Counted from the first letter of the stretch, positions 48,249 through 57,761 are shown. The stretch: DNA of 64,000 nt from Acetobacterium paludosum (GCF_008086595.1 NZ_RXYA01000013.1:86887-150886); one strand, 5' to 3'. Numbers and translations are program-made. The notes: a model not told the origin generated them from the sequence alone.

Positions 48249-48821
48249 ATGATTGAAAAAAACACATTAAATATTAGAACACTCGTGCTTTGCGGGCTGT
48301 TTGCAGCACTCATGGCCGTGGGTGCTTTTATAAAAATCCCGCTTCCGGGCATTCCCTTTACCCTCCAAACCATTTTTGTTTTACTAGCCGGGTTGTTGCT
48401 GGGGTCCAGAGCCGGACTTGTTTCGGTGCTGGTGTATATTTTTATCGGATTGGCCGGTCTGCCGGTGTTCTCCGGGGGCGGTGGTTTGCTCTATGTTTTA
48501 AAACCAAGCTTCGGTTATATTTTGGGATTCGCCCTGGGTGCGTTTGTCACCGGATGGATAGCGGAAAGAAAAGCAGCGTCGTCCACCGTCCGATTGATTC
48601 TAGCCGCACTTGCGGGAACGGGTGTGATTTATGCCCTGGGTTTAACCTGGTATTATATCATCGCCAATTACTATCTCAATACGCCCATGGGGGTTGGAGC
48701 TTTGATGGTTTCAGGATTTCTGATGACGTTTCCGGCAGATATTATTAAAATTGGTTTAAGTGTTGTTTTGGCAAAAAGGTTGGCGCCTTTTGTTCGTCGG
48801 AGTATCTATAAAGAAGTCTGA
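48249..48821 (+). CDS. bioY: BioY biotin transporter (ECF S component)
   Basis: The 190-residue protein has six membrane helices and the BioY motifs IPLPGIPFTLQTIFVLLAG, GLPVFSGGGGL and FGYILGFALGAFVTG. It is the biotin-binding S component of an ECF transporter; energising EcfA/T genes are not nearby. It begins 3 bases after birA, so biotin uptake and the repressor share one operon. A terminator follows. Confidence 0.95.
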   Translation: MIEKNTLNIRTLVLCGLFAALMAVGAFIKIPLPGIPFTLQTIFVLLAGLLLGSRAGLVSVLVYIFIGLAGLPVFSGGGGLLYVLKPSFGYILGFALGAFVTGWIAERKAASSTVRLILAALAGTGVIYALGLTWYYIIANYYLNTPMGVGALMVSGFLMTFPADIIKIGLSVVLAKRLAPFVRRSIYKEV

Positions 48822-48822
48822 A

Positions 48823-48871
48823 AAAAAATGCCTGAAGTTCCACTATTTGTGTTGGGACTTCAGGCATTTTT
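48823..48871 (+). terminator. Intrinsic terminator after bioY
   Basis: AAAATGCCTGAAGT pairs with ACTTCAGGCATTTT, flanked by an A-run and T-run, so it may work in both directions. Confidence 0.9.
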
Positions 48872-49438
48872 GTGTTTTTAGATGGATGCGTGTGATTTTC
48901 AATTTAAATAAATGAGTCGGTAAGGAGTAAAATATTTTCTTTATGAATGGTATAAAAAGCACCGCTTAAATATTCCTTAATTATGAATGTTTTCTGTTTT
49001 TTTTGTGATGAATGTGTGTCTTTCAAAATTATTCTATGGAAGCAGATAACAATCGCGGTTGTGGTGTTCAGCTGCTTTTGTTTTAAAAAAAAGCTGAAAA
49101 GTCTGTCGATAGTGCATAAAAGCTTGAATGAGCGTGGCATTGGTAGGCAAAAAGAATGAAATAAAGGGTTTATGGTATTCATTACAAGGGTATAAATATC
49201 AAAATGATAATGAAATTTAAATTAAGAATTTTTGAATTTACGGTCCAGATTAGTTAGATTGATTGAGAGAGATTCAAGGGGCCTTTTTTCATGATATAAT
49301 TAATAATAAATCCTCCCTTGGGAAGGTCTTTGCAATGAGTACCCAAACTTCATTAATAGGGCTGGATTTTATTTTTTTATGGAATAATTTTAATATTTGG
49401 ACGTTCAGTTTTAACCGAGAGCGTGAAAGTGAAGAGTG
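48872..49438. other. Gene-free AT-rich stretch before the glycosyltransferase gene
   Basis: No frame here has both a ribosome site and a recognisable product; a 92-codon minus-strand frame at 48904-49182 lacks a ribosome site and looks like chance. Near the right end a promoter candidate (49291-49300) leaves a leader of about 130 bases with a small CCTCCC/GGAAGG hairpin. I see no known riboswitch. Confidence 0.5.
49291..49300 (+). promoter_or_regulatory. Extended -10 promoter candidate for the glycosyltransferase pair
   Basis: TGA-TATAAT ends at 49300, with a weak TTCAAG 16 bases upstream. It is the best promoter between bioY and the glycosyltransferase. Confidence 0.45.
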
Positions 49439-50374
49439 ATGGATAAAGAAAAGATAAGCGTGGTGATCCCTTGTTATTGCGAAGAAGAGGTGGTTCCGCT
49501 TTTTTACAACACACTGATCGAAAAGGTGATTTCGCAGTTGTCAGAAATAGACTTTGAAATTCTATTTGTAGATGATGGTTCCAAAGATGAGACATTAAAG
49601 ATAATAAAAAATCTCAGCAAAACAGATAATCGTATAAAATATATATCTTTTTCTAGAAATTTCGGGAAAGAAGCAGCCATCTTTGCAGGGTTAAAACACG
49701 CAACTGGAAATTATGTAGGGATTATGGATGTTGATTTACAGGATCCGCCGGAACTAATTGTTTCCATGTATGAGATGCTTAAAAGTGAAGAATATGATTG
49801 TGTGGCAGCTCGTCGGGGAACCAGAAATGGGGAGCCTCATATCCGTTCTTTTTGTTCCAGACGTTTCTATAAAATAATCAATAAAATTTCGCAAATGGAA
49901 ATTGTGGATGGCGCCCGTGATTTTAGACTCATGAAACGATCCATGGTTAATGCTGTTTTAGAAGTGCAGGAGTATAATCGCTTTTCAAAAGGGATTTTTG
50001 AGTGGGTTGGTTTTAATACGAAATGGATTACCTATAAGAACATTGAACGAGCGGCAGGGAAAACCAAGTTTTCATTTTGGAAATTATTTCTTTATTCTTT
50101 AGAAGGAATCGTTGGGTTTTCAACTGCACCTTTAGCTATTGCATCAGTTACTGGTCTGGTCTTTTGTGGATTTTCTTTTTTAGCGATTGTGGGTATTATC
50201 ATCAGACAAATTTTTTGGCAGGGTTCGGCTTTTGGCTGGCCGTCTTTGGTATGCATCATTTTCTTTAGCAGTGGAATTCAATTATTTTGTACCGGAATTT
50301 TAGGTCAGTATCTGGCCAGAACTTATTTAGAAACAAAAAAACGACCGATTTTTATTATAAAGGAAAAAAACTAA
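49439..50374 (+). CDS. Family 2 glycosyltransferase with two membrane helices (GtrB/Dpm1-like)
   Basis: The 311-residue protein has the GT-A fold motifs VVIPCYCEEEVVP, LFVDDGSKDETL, VDLQDPPE (metal-binding) and VDGARDFRLM, then two C-terminal membrane helices (about 230-300). This is the polyprenyl-phosphate sugar synthase type, which loads a sugar from a nucleotide donor onto the lipid carrier. The stop is followed directly by a membrane protein that could use the lipid-linked sugar. The start is ATG 49439; a GTG one codon earlier is equally possible. Confidence 0.92.
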   Translation: MDKEKISVVIPCYCEEEVVPLFYNTLIEKVISQLSEIDFEILFVDDGSKDETLKIIKNLSKTDNRIKYISFSRNFGKEAAIFAGLKHATGNYVGIMDVDLQDPPELIVSMYEMLKSEEYDCVAARRGTRNGEPHIRSFCSRRFYKIINKISQMEIVDGARDFRLMKRSMVNAVLEVQEYNRFSKGIFEWVGFNTKWITYKNIERAAGKTKFSFWKLFLYSLEGIVGFSTAPLAIASVTGLVFCGFSFLAIVGIIIRQIFWQGSAFGWPSLVCIIFFSSGIQLFCTGILGQYLARTYLETKKRPIFIIKEKN

Positions 50375-51862
50375 ATGAATAGTCAAAAGAATACAATCAT
50401 AAAGTATTTAGCTTTAGCCATAACAGCCTTTCTTTTTTTGCTTTTCTTTTCCTATGCAACCAGCCCAATATTCAGCAATAATTACGGCATTTCAGATTCT
50501 GCGATATTTTTACTCATCGGCAAGGGAATAACCAGTGGACACATCCTTTATGTGGACTTGTTTGACCATAAGGGTCCAGTATTATTTTTTTTGGAAGCGC
50601 TGGGGTGGCTGATCATGCCAGATCGTTTTGGAAGCTTTGTTATTCAATGGATTTTTATGTTTGCCGATCTTATTTTGATAGTCAAAATGGGACAACTGTT
50701 TTTAAATAAAAAGCGGGCATGGATTCCGATTTTTTTCTTTTTCTTAATTTTAGCATCAACATTTGAAGGTGGTAACTTAACAGAGGAATTAAGTTTGCCT
50801 TTTCTTTTGCTGCCTCTCTATCTGGTTCTTGAGCAGTTAAAAAAAGAACCCATCAAAAAAGCCAATCACAATCCGCTCTATGCGTTTATCTATGGGGTTT
50901 GTTTCACCCTCATTGTATTTATGCGATTGAATAATGCGGTACTCATTGGCGCCATTGTATTGGTGGTCATGATACAATTATTTGCCAATAAAGCATATGC
51001 TGATTTTTTCCATAATGTGCTTGGCTTCATCGCAGGGGCACTAATTACATTCACTGCAATAGCAAGCTATTTTATGATTAACCATGCTTTTGGAGATATG
51101 ATTTATGCAACTTTTCTGTTTAATATGAAGTATGCAGAGGGTATTTCAGGAATTTTCTCACCGGAATCACTTGTTAAATTCGCCTATTCGATATCACCGG
51201 TTATTTTTTCCGGCTGTATGGGTATCTATTACTTATTGAAAAAGGAAGACAAATATATTGGATTGCTTTTAACAACTGGTTCATTGGTTACCTTTTTTTC
51301 GCTTCTGCTCGGAGGAATTTTTTATCATTATTTCACATTAACGACCCCATGCTTTGTCCTAGCTATTATTTTACTTATTGAACTTTATGTTAAAAAGGGG
51401 AAAAAGCTGTGGCAAGGCAGTCATCGGATGATGCTTGTTGCAGTGTTGGCTCTTTTTATTTCAAGCTGTGTAATCTATCTATGTTTTTGCTTTTCTACAA
51501 TTGGCAGTATTGTAACAGAAGAACCGAATACGGATTATTATGAAAATGCGTGGAGTATTAAAAATGCAATTCCTGAAGAAGACCGGGATAGTGTCTTTGG
51601 TTATGAGATCCCGGCAGGCTGGTTTTTAATGGCCGATATTACCCCTTGTTATAAATATTTTACATTACAAGAATGGTGGGGGTTATATGATCCTCAAGTG
51701 ATTGTTGAAACGAATAAAATGTTGGAAAATAACCCGCCAAAATGGATTGTCATGACGAACGATCAAGAGACTAACGCCGAAATCTATGATGTTCTCGGAA
51801 CAAACTATGAATTGGTCACAAAAGATGAGGAAGTATCGCTCTACCATCGGATAGTAGAATAA
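50375..51862 (+). CDS. Multi-membrane-segment protein, probable GT-C type glycosyltransferase
   Basis: The 495-residue protein has about 11-12 membrane helices and begins with no gap after the GT2 gene. After the first helix it has SDSAIFLLIGKGI-like and YVDLFDHKGPVLFF stretches, the acidic extracytoplasmic loop expected in GT-C enzymes such as the ArnT/PMT group. A C-terminal soluble part of about 110 residues ends the protein. By position it likely uses the polyprenyl-linked sugar made by the GT2 protein to modify a surface polymer. The family is suggested, not certain. Confidence 0.65.
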   Translation: MNSQKNTIIKYLALAITAFLFLLFFSYATSPIFSNNYGISDSAIFLLIGKGITSGHILYVDLFDHKGPVLFFLEALGWLIMPDRFGSFVIQWIFMFADLILIVKMGQLFLNKKRAWIPIFFFFLILASTFEGGNLTEELSLPFLLLPLYLVLEQLKKEPIKKANHNPLYAFIYGVCFTLIVFMRLNNAVLIGAIVLVVMIQLFANKAYADFFHNVLGFIAGALITFTAIASYFMINHAFGDMIYATFLFNMKYAEGISGIFSPESLVKFAYSISPVIFSGCMGIYYLLKKEDKYIGLLLTTGSLVTFFSLLLGGIFYHYFTLTTPCFVLAIILLIELYVKKGKKLWQGSHRMMLVAVLALFISSCVIYLCFCFSTIGSIVTEEPNTDYYENAWSIKNAIPEEDRDSVFGYEIPAGWFLMADITPCYKYFTLQEWWGLYDPQVIVETNKMLENNPPKWIVMTNDQETNAEIYDVLGTNYELVTKDEEVSLYHRIVE

Positions 51863-51932
51863 CACGCAATCGGTCAGTTTATCGATAAGCCTAAATGTTG
51901 GCCTTAAAACATTGTATTCAGATTCGGAGTAA

Positions 51933-53282
51933 TTATTGATTAAAAATCAGTGAAACAGAGCATCCTCCAGAAGATGGATTCTCAAAGGTAGCCTTTCCGC
52001 CATGAAGTTTCATGATCCGCCGAACGATGATCAGACCGAGTCCATGGTTTTCAAGAAATACGGGTTCATCTGAATTTACCAGAACTTCAGGAGGATAGCC
52101 TTTCCCGTCATCGCTGATTTTGATGATGCACCCGTCCGGGTGTTTCTTCACAGAAACATCAATGATGCAGCCGCTCCCATTGTGTCGGATACTGTTGTCA
52201 ATCAGGTTGGTGACGGCACGATGGACCAATGCTTCATCACAAAGAAGAGATAAACCATTGGAATCCTCGGTAGCTTTAAGGGAAATTGAATAGGGATCAC
52301 TGAGACCGTTGTTAATATAGTCCGCTGAAATACTCCGGAGCATCGCAGCCGGCGAAATCTTGCTAAGATGCAGGGGCTGCATTTCATATTCAAGTTTGGA
52401 GGCAATGTTCAAGTCGGCAACCAGGGTTTTAATACGCTGACTTTGTTCACGGATGATTTTCGCCTGATCCTGTTCCGCAGGCAGGAGGTTTGGATTGGTT
52501 TCCAATTGACTGGAATAACCCATTACCATCGATAGTGGGGTGCGAATATCATGGGAGACACCGGCAATCCATTCGGTACGGGTTTTGTCACGATCCGCTA
52601 AGCGCTTTCCCTGTTCCTTAAGAACAACAGAGGTTTCATTAAGAATTCGCGCAACTTCTCCAGTAACCCCCTTTGTGGGCAATAGGATTGTTTCTTTTTT
52701 CTGCAAGGCTGTGATGCCCTCATAAAGGGGTTTCAGTTTTCGATAGAGCCATAAACCCAGCAGCAGAGCCAGGATAAGTGCTGCCCCCAGATTTAAAATT
52801 AAAAATCCACCGAGATAAGAAGGTACCTGGGATATCGTGGCTTCGGTTGAGGTTATCGGGTATTTCCAGATACTTCCTTTTGGCTCGCCTAATACGATGA
52901 GGCCATCCGGAGATTCCCAGACTGATACCGGATAGTCATTGAGATACCATCGGGTAAAGGTTGCAATATCGGTAAGGGTGTAAATCAGGGGAACATCGGC
53001 AGGAAGGTTTTTGCTCCAGACAACATTGCCGTCCTGGCCGATAAGCATTGCCCAGGAATATTGCGCATTAAACTGGGCAGTTGCGGTTTCATTGAGAGAA
53101 TAAGTGCCGTCGATATTTGCCAGTCCATCAGCAATTTCACCAACATCATATTTTGAATGCGTGACACTGGGATTTTTCATGGCCCAGTTGGCAGTGAATA
53201 TGATATTGACGACAACCAGTAAAAGCGAAATGGTTGCAGTTAATAGGATGGAACGGGCTATGATTTTACGAAGGCTCTTCAT
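51933..53282 (-). CDS. Sensor histidine kinase, partner of the regulator at 53279
   Basis: The 449-residue protein has a first membrane helix (about 12-32), an extracytoplasmic domain of about 115 residues, a second helix near 155-175, a HAMP-like linker, the phospho-His box GVSHDIRTPLSMVMGY and an ATPase domain (NLIDNSIRHN, SDDGKGYP, NHGLGLIIVRRIM). It overlaps its regulator by 4 bases. The pair diverges from a LanFEG-like transporter, the arrangement of peptide-antibiotic sensing systems such as CprK-CprR/CprABC of Clostridioides; the ligand is not deducible. Confidence 0.92.
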   Translation of the reverse strand: MKSLRKIIARSILLTATISLLLVVVNIIFTANWAMKNPSVTHSKYDVGEIADGLANIDGTYSLNETATAQFNAQYSWAMLIGQDGNVVWSKNLPADVPLIYTLTDIATFTRWYLNDYPVSVWESPDGLIVLGEPKGSIWKYPITSTEATISQVPSYLGGFLILNLGAALILALLLGLWLYRKLKPLYEGITALQKKETILLPTKGVTGEVARILNETSVVLKEQGKRLADRDKTRTEWIAGVSHDIRTPLSMVMGYSSQLETNPNLLPAEQDQAKIIREQSQRIKTLVADLNIASKLEYEMQPLHLSKISPAAMLRSISADYINNGLSDPYSISLKATEDSNGLSLLCDEALVHRAVTNLIDNSIRHNGSGCIIDVSVKKHPDGCIIKISDDGKGYPPEVLVNSDEPVFLENHGLGLIIVRRIMKLHGGKATFENPSSGGCSVSLIFNQ

Positions 53283-53998
53283 CGATTTGCATCCTTTGCC
53301 AGCTTATAACCCATGCCCCGGACAGTCAGTAAATATTTTGGCTGGGATGGATCTTCTTCAATTTTTTCCCGGAGTCTTCGAATGTGAACCATCAGAGTAT
53401 TTTCATAGCCATATAGGTCATCATCCCATGCCGCTCGGCAAAGTCTATCAGAAGTTACGATGTTTCCCTGATCCTCCCAAAGCTTTTTCAGTAAAGCATG
53501 TTCCTTTGCAGTCAGTGTTTTTTCGCCATCACAGGTCTGAACGATTCCGCTTTTAAAATTGACGGTCACATCACCTAGAACCAGACATTCATCCTGGGAG
53601 GGCGGAGTCAGCATGGGTTGGTAAACCCGACGTAAGATACCACTTAAACGCAGAACCACCTCCCGGGGCAGAAAGGGTTTGGTAATGTAATCATCAGCAC
53701 CCAGTCCCAGCCCGAGAAGCCGGTTTTCATCCTCATCCCGGGCAGACAAAAACAGCATCGGTATATTGGATTTCAAGCGAAACTCCTGCATTAGCGAAAA
53801 CCCGTCACCGTCAGGCAGCATTATATCTAGAATCACCCCATTGGGCTTTTCAGCTCCGAAGATTTCCCGGGCCTGCTGGCAGCAATCGGCAGTCAGCACA
53901 TTGGAAAATCCCGCCTGATTCAATATCTTTTTTAACATGATTAAAATTTCCGGTTCATCATCCACAACCAGAAGCGTTGATTCAAAAATTGTTTTCAT
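53279..53998 (-). CDS. OmpR-family response regulator
   Basis: The 239-residue protein (from ATG 53998; three more N-terminal codons are possible) has the receiver domain with VVDDEPE, phosphoacceptor D58 in VILDIMLPDGDG and the ITKPF lysine, then a winged-helix domain (LTAKEHALLKKLWEDQG, RGMGYKLAKD). It is transcribed with the kinase and divergently from the immunity-type ABC transporter, which is its likely target; the shared region 53999-54147 should hold its binding site. Confidence 0.94.
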   Translation of the reverse strand: MKTIFESTLLVVDDEPEILIMLKKILNQAGFSNVLTADCCQQAREIFGAEKPNGVILDIMLPDGDGFSLMQEFRLKSNIPMLFLSARDEDENRLLGLGLGADDYITKPFLPREVVLRLSGILRRVYQPMLTPPSQDECLVLGDVTVNFKSGIVQTCDGEKTLTAKEHALLKKLWEDQGNIVTSDRLCRAAWDDDLYGYENTLMVHIRRLREKIEEDPSQPKYLLTVRGMGYKLAKDANR

Positions 53999-54147
53999 TA
54001 TTATCACCCAGACTATATTATACCCGAAAAAATAGTCGTATTTAGGAAATGAGATTAAAATTAAGGTAAAAGTAAGGCGGGGGACAAACCGCCGTAAGGT
54101 TCATGGGATATCATAAGCATGTAGAAAAAAAGAAGGAGTGCATGTTT

Positions 54148-55062
54148 ATGAGTAATGTCATCGAGACCGAGGGTCTCAGTAAAGAATATGGAAATGTTTA
54201 TCGAGTAAAGGATGTGGATCTGCTAGTTCCTGAAGGGGCTATTTACGGCTTCCTGGGACCAAATGGAGCAGGAAAATCTACAACTTTGAAAATGGTGTTA
54301 GGTCTGGCAAAACCCACAGCCGGGGAAATATCGGTTTTTGGAAAAAGAGTCAACAGCAAAAACCGACTGGAGAATCTTAAAAATGTGGGTTCCCTTATCG
54401 AATCTCCCAGTTATTATGGGCATTTAACCGGAGCGGAGAACCTCCAGATTTTTCAAACCCTCCGGGGTGTTCCCAAACAGAACATCGATGAAGTCCTAAA
54501 AATAGTCAGGCTGGATAATCAGAAAAACAAAAAAGTTAGCCAGTATTCCCTGGGAATGAAACAGCGGTTGGGGCTGGCCAGTGCGCTTTTGGGCTATCCC
54601 AAACTGCTGATTTTGGATGAACCCACCAATGGGCTGGATCCCGCCGGGATTCAGGAAATGCGGGAATTGATTCAGTCCCTGCCAAAAAAATTTGGAATGA
54701 CGGTGGTGGTGTCCAGCCACCTTTTAAGCGAAATCGATCAGCTGGCAACTCGGGTGGGAATTATTCGGGAAGGGGAGCTGGTTTATCAGGACAGTTTGAT
54801 GAAGCTTCATCAGTATAGCCAGCAGCATCTCGCGGTTCGAACCATGAATAATGAGGTGACTAAATCATTCCTGAGTCAAAATGGGGTTGACTGGGAAGTA
54901 CAGGATGATTATCTAATCATTCCCCAAATGAAAGATTCAATGATGGCAGAAATCAGTAAGGTTCTGGGACAGAATAATATTGGGCTGGTTCGCATTGAAG
55001 AGCGCAAAAAGAGTCTGGAAGATATCTTCCTGGAGTTGACCGGAACGGCGGTGAGTTTATGA
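54148..55062 (+). CDS. ABC transporter ATPase, lantibiotic-immunity type (LanF-like)
   Basis: I start at ATG 54148, 9 bases after AAGGAG. The 304-residue protein has Walker A GPNGAGKST, signature YSLGMKQRLGLA and Walker B LLILDEPTNGLDP, and a C-terminal extension typical of BcrA/LanF. It powers export of peptide antibiotics with the two following permeases. It overlaps the first permease by 4 bases. The divergent two-component genes support a stress or immunity role. Confidence 0.92.
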   Translation: MSNVIETEGLSKEYGNVYRVKDVDLLVPEGAIYGFLGPNGAGKSTTLKMVLGLAKPTAGEISVFGKRVNSKNRLENLKNVGSLIESPSYYGHLTGAENLQIFQTLRGVPKQNIDEVLKIVRLDNQKNKKVSQYSLGMKQRLGLASALLGYPKLLILDEPTNGLDPAGIQEMRELIQSLPKKFGMTVVVSSHLLSEIDQLATRVGIIREGELVYQDSLMKLHQYSQQHLAVRTMNNEVTKSFLSQNGVDWEVQDDYLIIPQMKDSMMAEISKVLGQNNIGLVRIEERKKSLEDIFLELTGTAVSL

Positions 55063-55811
55063 GAGCGGCAATCCGAATGGAGATTTTAAAAACAAAGGGA
55101 CGAAAGATCTGGTTAGTAGTAGCGGTGATGATGGGGGTTCAGATGCTATGGGCTGGCTGGGCTATTTCCAACAAGGACGCTAATGATCTGGTTCAGGGAT
55201 GGCTGTTTTTTCTTTACCAATTTCCCATGCTCAACTGCATCATCATGCCGGTGATCGCGGCAGTGGTGGCGTCTCGCCTATGTGAGGTGGAGCATAAAGG
55301 ACAAACATTTAAGCTCCTGGAAACCATTGTTCCAGCCAATCGGATCTTTGATGCCAAGTTTATCTGGGGTAGTATCTATATGTTTGGTGCAGCATTGGGA
55401 CAGGTGGCCATTATGATTGGTATGGGTCTCATGCTACATTTTGGAGGACCGGTGCCATGGGGCGCTCTGGGTGGATATTTGTTTTTTACCCTGGCGGTGA
55501 GTTTGACTATTTATGCTTTTCAACAGGTGGTATCCATGCTCTTTGCCAATCAAATGGTGCCCATGACATTGGGACTCGTTGGCGGTTTTATTGGTCTGTT
55601 CAGTATGTTTTTTCCGCAGGGCTTTCAGAAGTTTATCCTTTGGAGTTATTATGGGGTGCTGATGCAGGTTGGTATGAACTGGGATCAGAATACTCGGGCA
55701 ATAGATTTTTACTGGACTGTTATTGATTGGTCGGGTTTTGTACTGCTTTTTGTATTCTTTGGACTGATATACGGAATTGGCCGGATTTTATTTGTACGAA
55801 GGGAGGTCTGA
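55059..55811 (+). CDS. ABC permease, lantibiotic-immunity type (LanE-like)
   Basis: The 250-residue protein has six membrane helices and the LanE/MutE feature of an initial cytoplasmic stretch (MRAAIRMEILKTKGRK), then NCIIMPVIAAVVASRLCEVEHKGQTFKLLET, the E-loop segment of these permeases. It overlaps the ATPase and is 3 bases before the second permease. The substrate is unknown; bacteriocin-type peptides are the usual one. Confidence 0.88.
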   Translation: MRAAIRMEILKTKGRKIWLVVAVMMGVQMLWAGWAISNKDANDLVQGWLFFLYQFPMLNCIIMPVIAAVVASRLCEVEHKGQTFKLLETIVPANRIFDAKFIWGSIYMFGAALGQVAIMIGMGLMLHFGGPVPWGALGGYLFFTLAVSLTIYAFQQVVSMLFANQMVPMTLGLVGGFIGLFSMFFPQGFQKFILWSYYGVLMQVGMNWDQNTRAIDFYWTVIDWSGFVLLFVFFGLIYGIGRILFVRREV

Positions 55812-55814
55812 AGG

Positions 55815-56549
55815 ATGTTCATACGTGTTTTAAAAGCGGAAATGATCAAGATGCGACATAGCCCGGTTTGGTTGGCATTTTTATTGATTCCCATTATTCC
55901 GGCCTTTATGGGAACCTTCAATTACCTGAATAATCTGGAGATTCTGGAGAATGAATGGTATAGTCTCTGGACCCAGCATACCCTATTTGCCTGTTATTTT
56001 TTTCTGCCGGTACTGATTGGTATTTACTGTTCTTACCTTTGGCGGCTGGAACACGCCAATCATAATTGGAATGCGGTTATGACGGCGCCGGTTCCCATAA
56101 CCCACCTATTTCTGGCTAAATTGATCATGGGTTCAGCGATGGTGCTGTTGACTCAGCTCTGGATCGGACTGTTGTATATTTTATCTGGATTACTGGCTGG
56201 GGTTTTGGGACCGATACCCCCGGAACTTCCGGTCTGGCTTTTCTTTGGGGCTCTGGGAGGTATGGTGGTATGCGCTCTGCAGCTCTTAATATCTCTGGTG
56301 ATTCGCAGTTTTGCAGTGCCAGTGGGTATTGCTCTGATGGGTGGTATTGCGGGTTTGGCATTGCTATCCAAAGGTTATGGCATCTGGTTTCCCTATGCCC
56401 TGATAACATTGGGGATGCGAGCCAATGATCCGGCCGCACCCATGTCGGTAGGAGAAATTCAATTTATTATAGCCTGTGTAGTTTTTATGGCTGGGTTCAG
56501 TCTATTTGCCATCACTTGGTTAAAAAGTCGGGATGTGGTGACGGGTTAA
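55815..56549 (+). CDS. ABC permease, lantibiotic-immunity type (LanG-like)
   Basis: The 244-residue protein has six membrane helices and starts MFIRVLKAEMIKMRHSPVWL, with LPVLIGIYCSYLWRLEHANHNWNAVMT corresponding to the region seen in the first permease. It would form a heterodimer with it. It completes the LanFEG-like operon, and a strong hairpin follows. No lantibiotic precursor or modification gene is nearby. Confidence 0.88.
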   Translation: MFIRVLKAEMIKMRHSPVWLAFLLIPIIPAFMGTFNYLNNLEILENEWYSLWTQHTLFACYFFLPVLIGIYCSYLWRLEHANHNWNAVMTAPVPITHLFLAKLIMGSAMVLLTQLWIGLLYILSGLLAGVLGPIPPELPVWLFFGALGGMVVCALQLLISLVIRSFAVPVGIALMGGIAGLALLSKGYGIWFPYALITLGMRANDPAAPMSVGEIQFIIACVVFMAGFSLFAITWLKSRDVVTG

Positions 56550-56583
56550 TTAAATAGATCAGAAAAAAATAAAAAGAGAACAG

Positions 56584-56644
56584 CAAAAATCAGGGCCAGT
56601 GTTTAGCGGAGATAATTACCACTAAATGCTGGCCTTGATTTTTG
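56584..56644. terminator. Bidirectional terminator between the ABC operon and the MBL gene
   Basis: CAAAAATCAGGGCCAG and CTGGCCTTGATTTTTG arms with an inner TTTAG/CTAAA stem have A/T runs on both sides. It can end both convergent units. Confidence 0.9.
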
Positions 56645-56654
56645 TTATATTGTT

Positions 56655-57761
56655 TTAGTTTGGCGGATTACAAATCCCACAGGGGGTCAGTCCCAGGGAA
56701 TGAACTTCATCCAGATTGTTCAGATAGATTCGGTTGGATTCCTTGGGCAGGCTGGGGCAGGTGGGCAAATGATAGACCTTTGAATTTTTATTACCGATAT
56801 AGGTGGCAGTCTCTGCAGTGGCCGTGCTTGCCGGCGTTTTCTGAGCAGGGTTGGAAGTGGCAGCGAGACCGTTATCCACGGCCTGATAGGGCTGGGTTGG
56901 GGCAATGCCGGTTTTATTAAAGGTTAATTGATCCCCCTGACAGGTGGCAATGATCGTCCCCAGGAGGTCGGTGCGGAAAATAGTGGAGCCGACGTCGTTG
57001 AGACGGCTCAGCGTTTCCTCATGGGGATGACCATAATCATTGTTGGCACCACAGGAAATCACCGAGTACCGGGGATTCACAGCACGAAGAAAGACGTAGC
57101 CTGTTGACGTGGAGCTGCCATGATGTCCAACCTTCAGAACATCGGCTTCGAGATTGATGTTCTGGGCAAGCAGTTCCTGTTCGGCTTGTTGTCCCATATC
57201 ACCGGTAAAAAGAAAGTGGTGGTTTCCCCGGGTGACCTTTAGCACTAGTGAATCATTATTGACGTCTTCGTGAACGCTAAGCGGTCCTAGAAAATCAATG
57301 GTTGACCCGCCAAAGGCAAGTGCGGTTCCGGGAGACGGGGTGGAGACCGGCACGTTTTTGGCCTTCGCCTCGGCAATGAGCTTCTGAGAGGCGGTGGTAT
57401 CTTCGGAATTGGTCACATACAGGTTTGAAACTTCAAGATTAGCAACCACATCGGCTAAACCGCCGGCATGGTCGGCGTGGTTATGAGTGGCAACAACGTA
57501 ATCCAGTTGAGAGATCCCCAAACTTTTGAGATAGTTAATAATAGCTCTTCCATTTTCCGGATTTCCGCCATCAATAAGCATGGTATCGTTATTATCGATT
57601 AAAAGAATGGAATCCCCCTGCCCCACATCTAAAAAATGAACGGCCAGAGAATCCTGCGGGGTAAAGGTTGCCGTTGCGGTGGGTAGAAATTGACAGCCGG
57701 TAAACAATAGAATAAGACTTAGAACAAGGGACAAATAAAGCCATAGCTTTCGTTTCATCAT
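56655..57761 (-). CDS. ComEC-like metallo-beta-lactamase-fold lipoprotein
   Basis: The 368-residue protein starts with a lipoprotein signal (LLFTGC, modified Cys23). The MBL-fold domain has FLDVGQGDSILL, the zinc motif THNHADHAGG, and HHGSSTSTG, as in the soluble part of the ComEC/Rec2 DNA uptake protein. The last about 48 residues form a small domain with HLPTCPSLP and LTPCGICNPPN, an Ada-like Cys/zinc module. It would be anchored outside the cell and may act on DNA or another phosphodiester; this is inference. No channel domain is present, so it is not ComEC itself. Confidence 0.88.
   Translation of the reverse strand: MMKRKLWLYLSLVLSLILLFTGCQFLPTATATFTPQDSLAVHFLDVGQGDSILLIDNNDTMLIDGGNPENGRAIINYLKSLGISQLDYVVATHNHADHAGGLADVVANLEVSNLYVTNSEDTTASQKLIAEAKAKNVPVSTPSPGTALAFGGSTIDFLGPLSVHEDVNNDSLVLKVTRGNHHFLFTGDMGQQAEQELLAQNINLEADVLKVGHHGSSTSTGYVFLRAVNPRYSVISCGANNDYGHPHEETLSRLNDVGSTIFRTDLLGTIIATCQGDQLTFNKTGIAPTQPYQAVDNGLAATSNPAQKTPASTATAETATYIGNKNSKVYHLPTCPSLPKESNRIYLNNLDEVHSLGLTPCGICNPPN

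Noticed and set aside
48904..49182. 92-codon minus-strand frame in the bioY-glycosyltransferase gap
   Set aside because: No ribosome site, no recognisable motif, AT-rich composition; likely chance.
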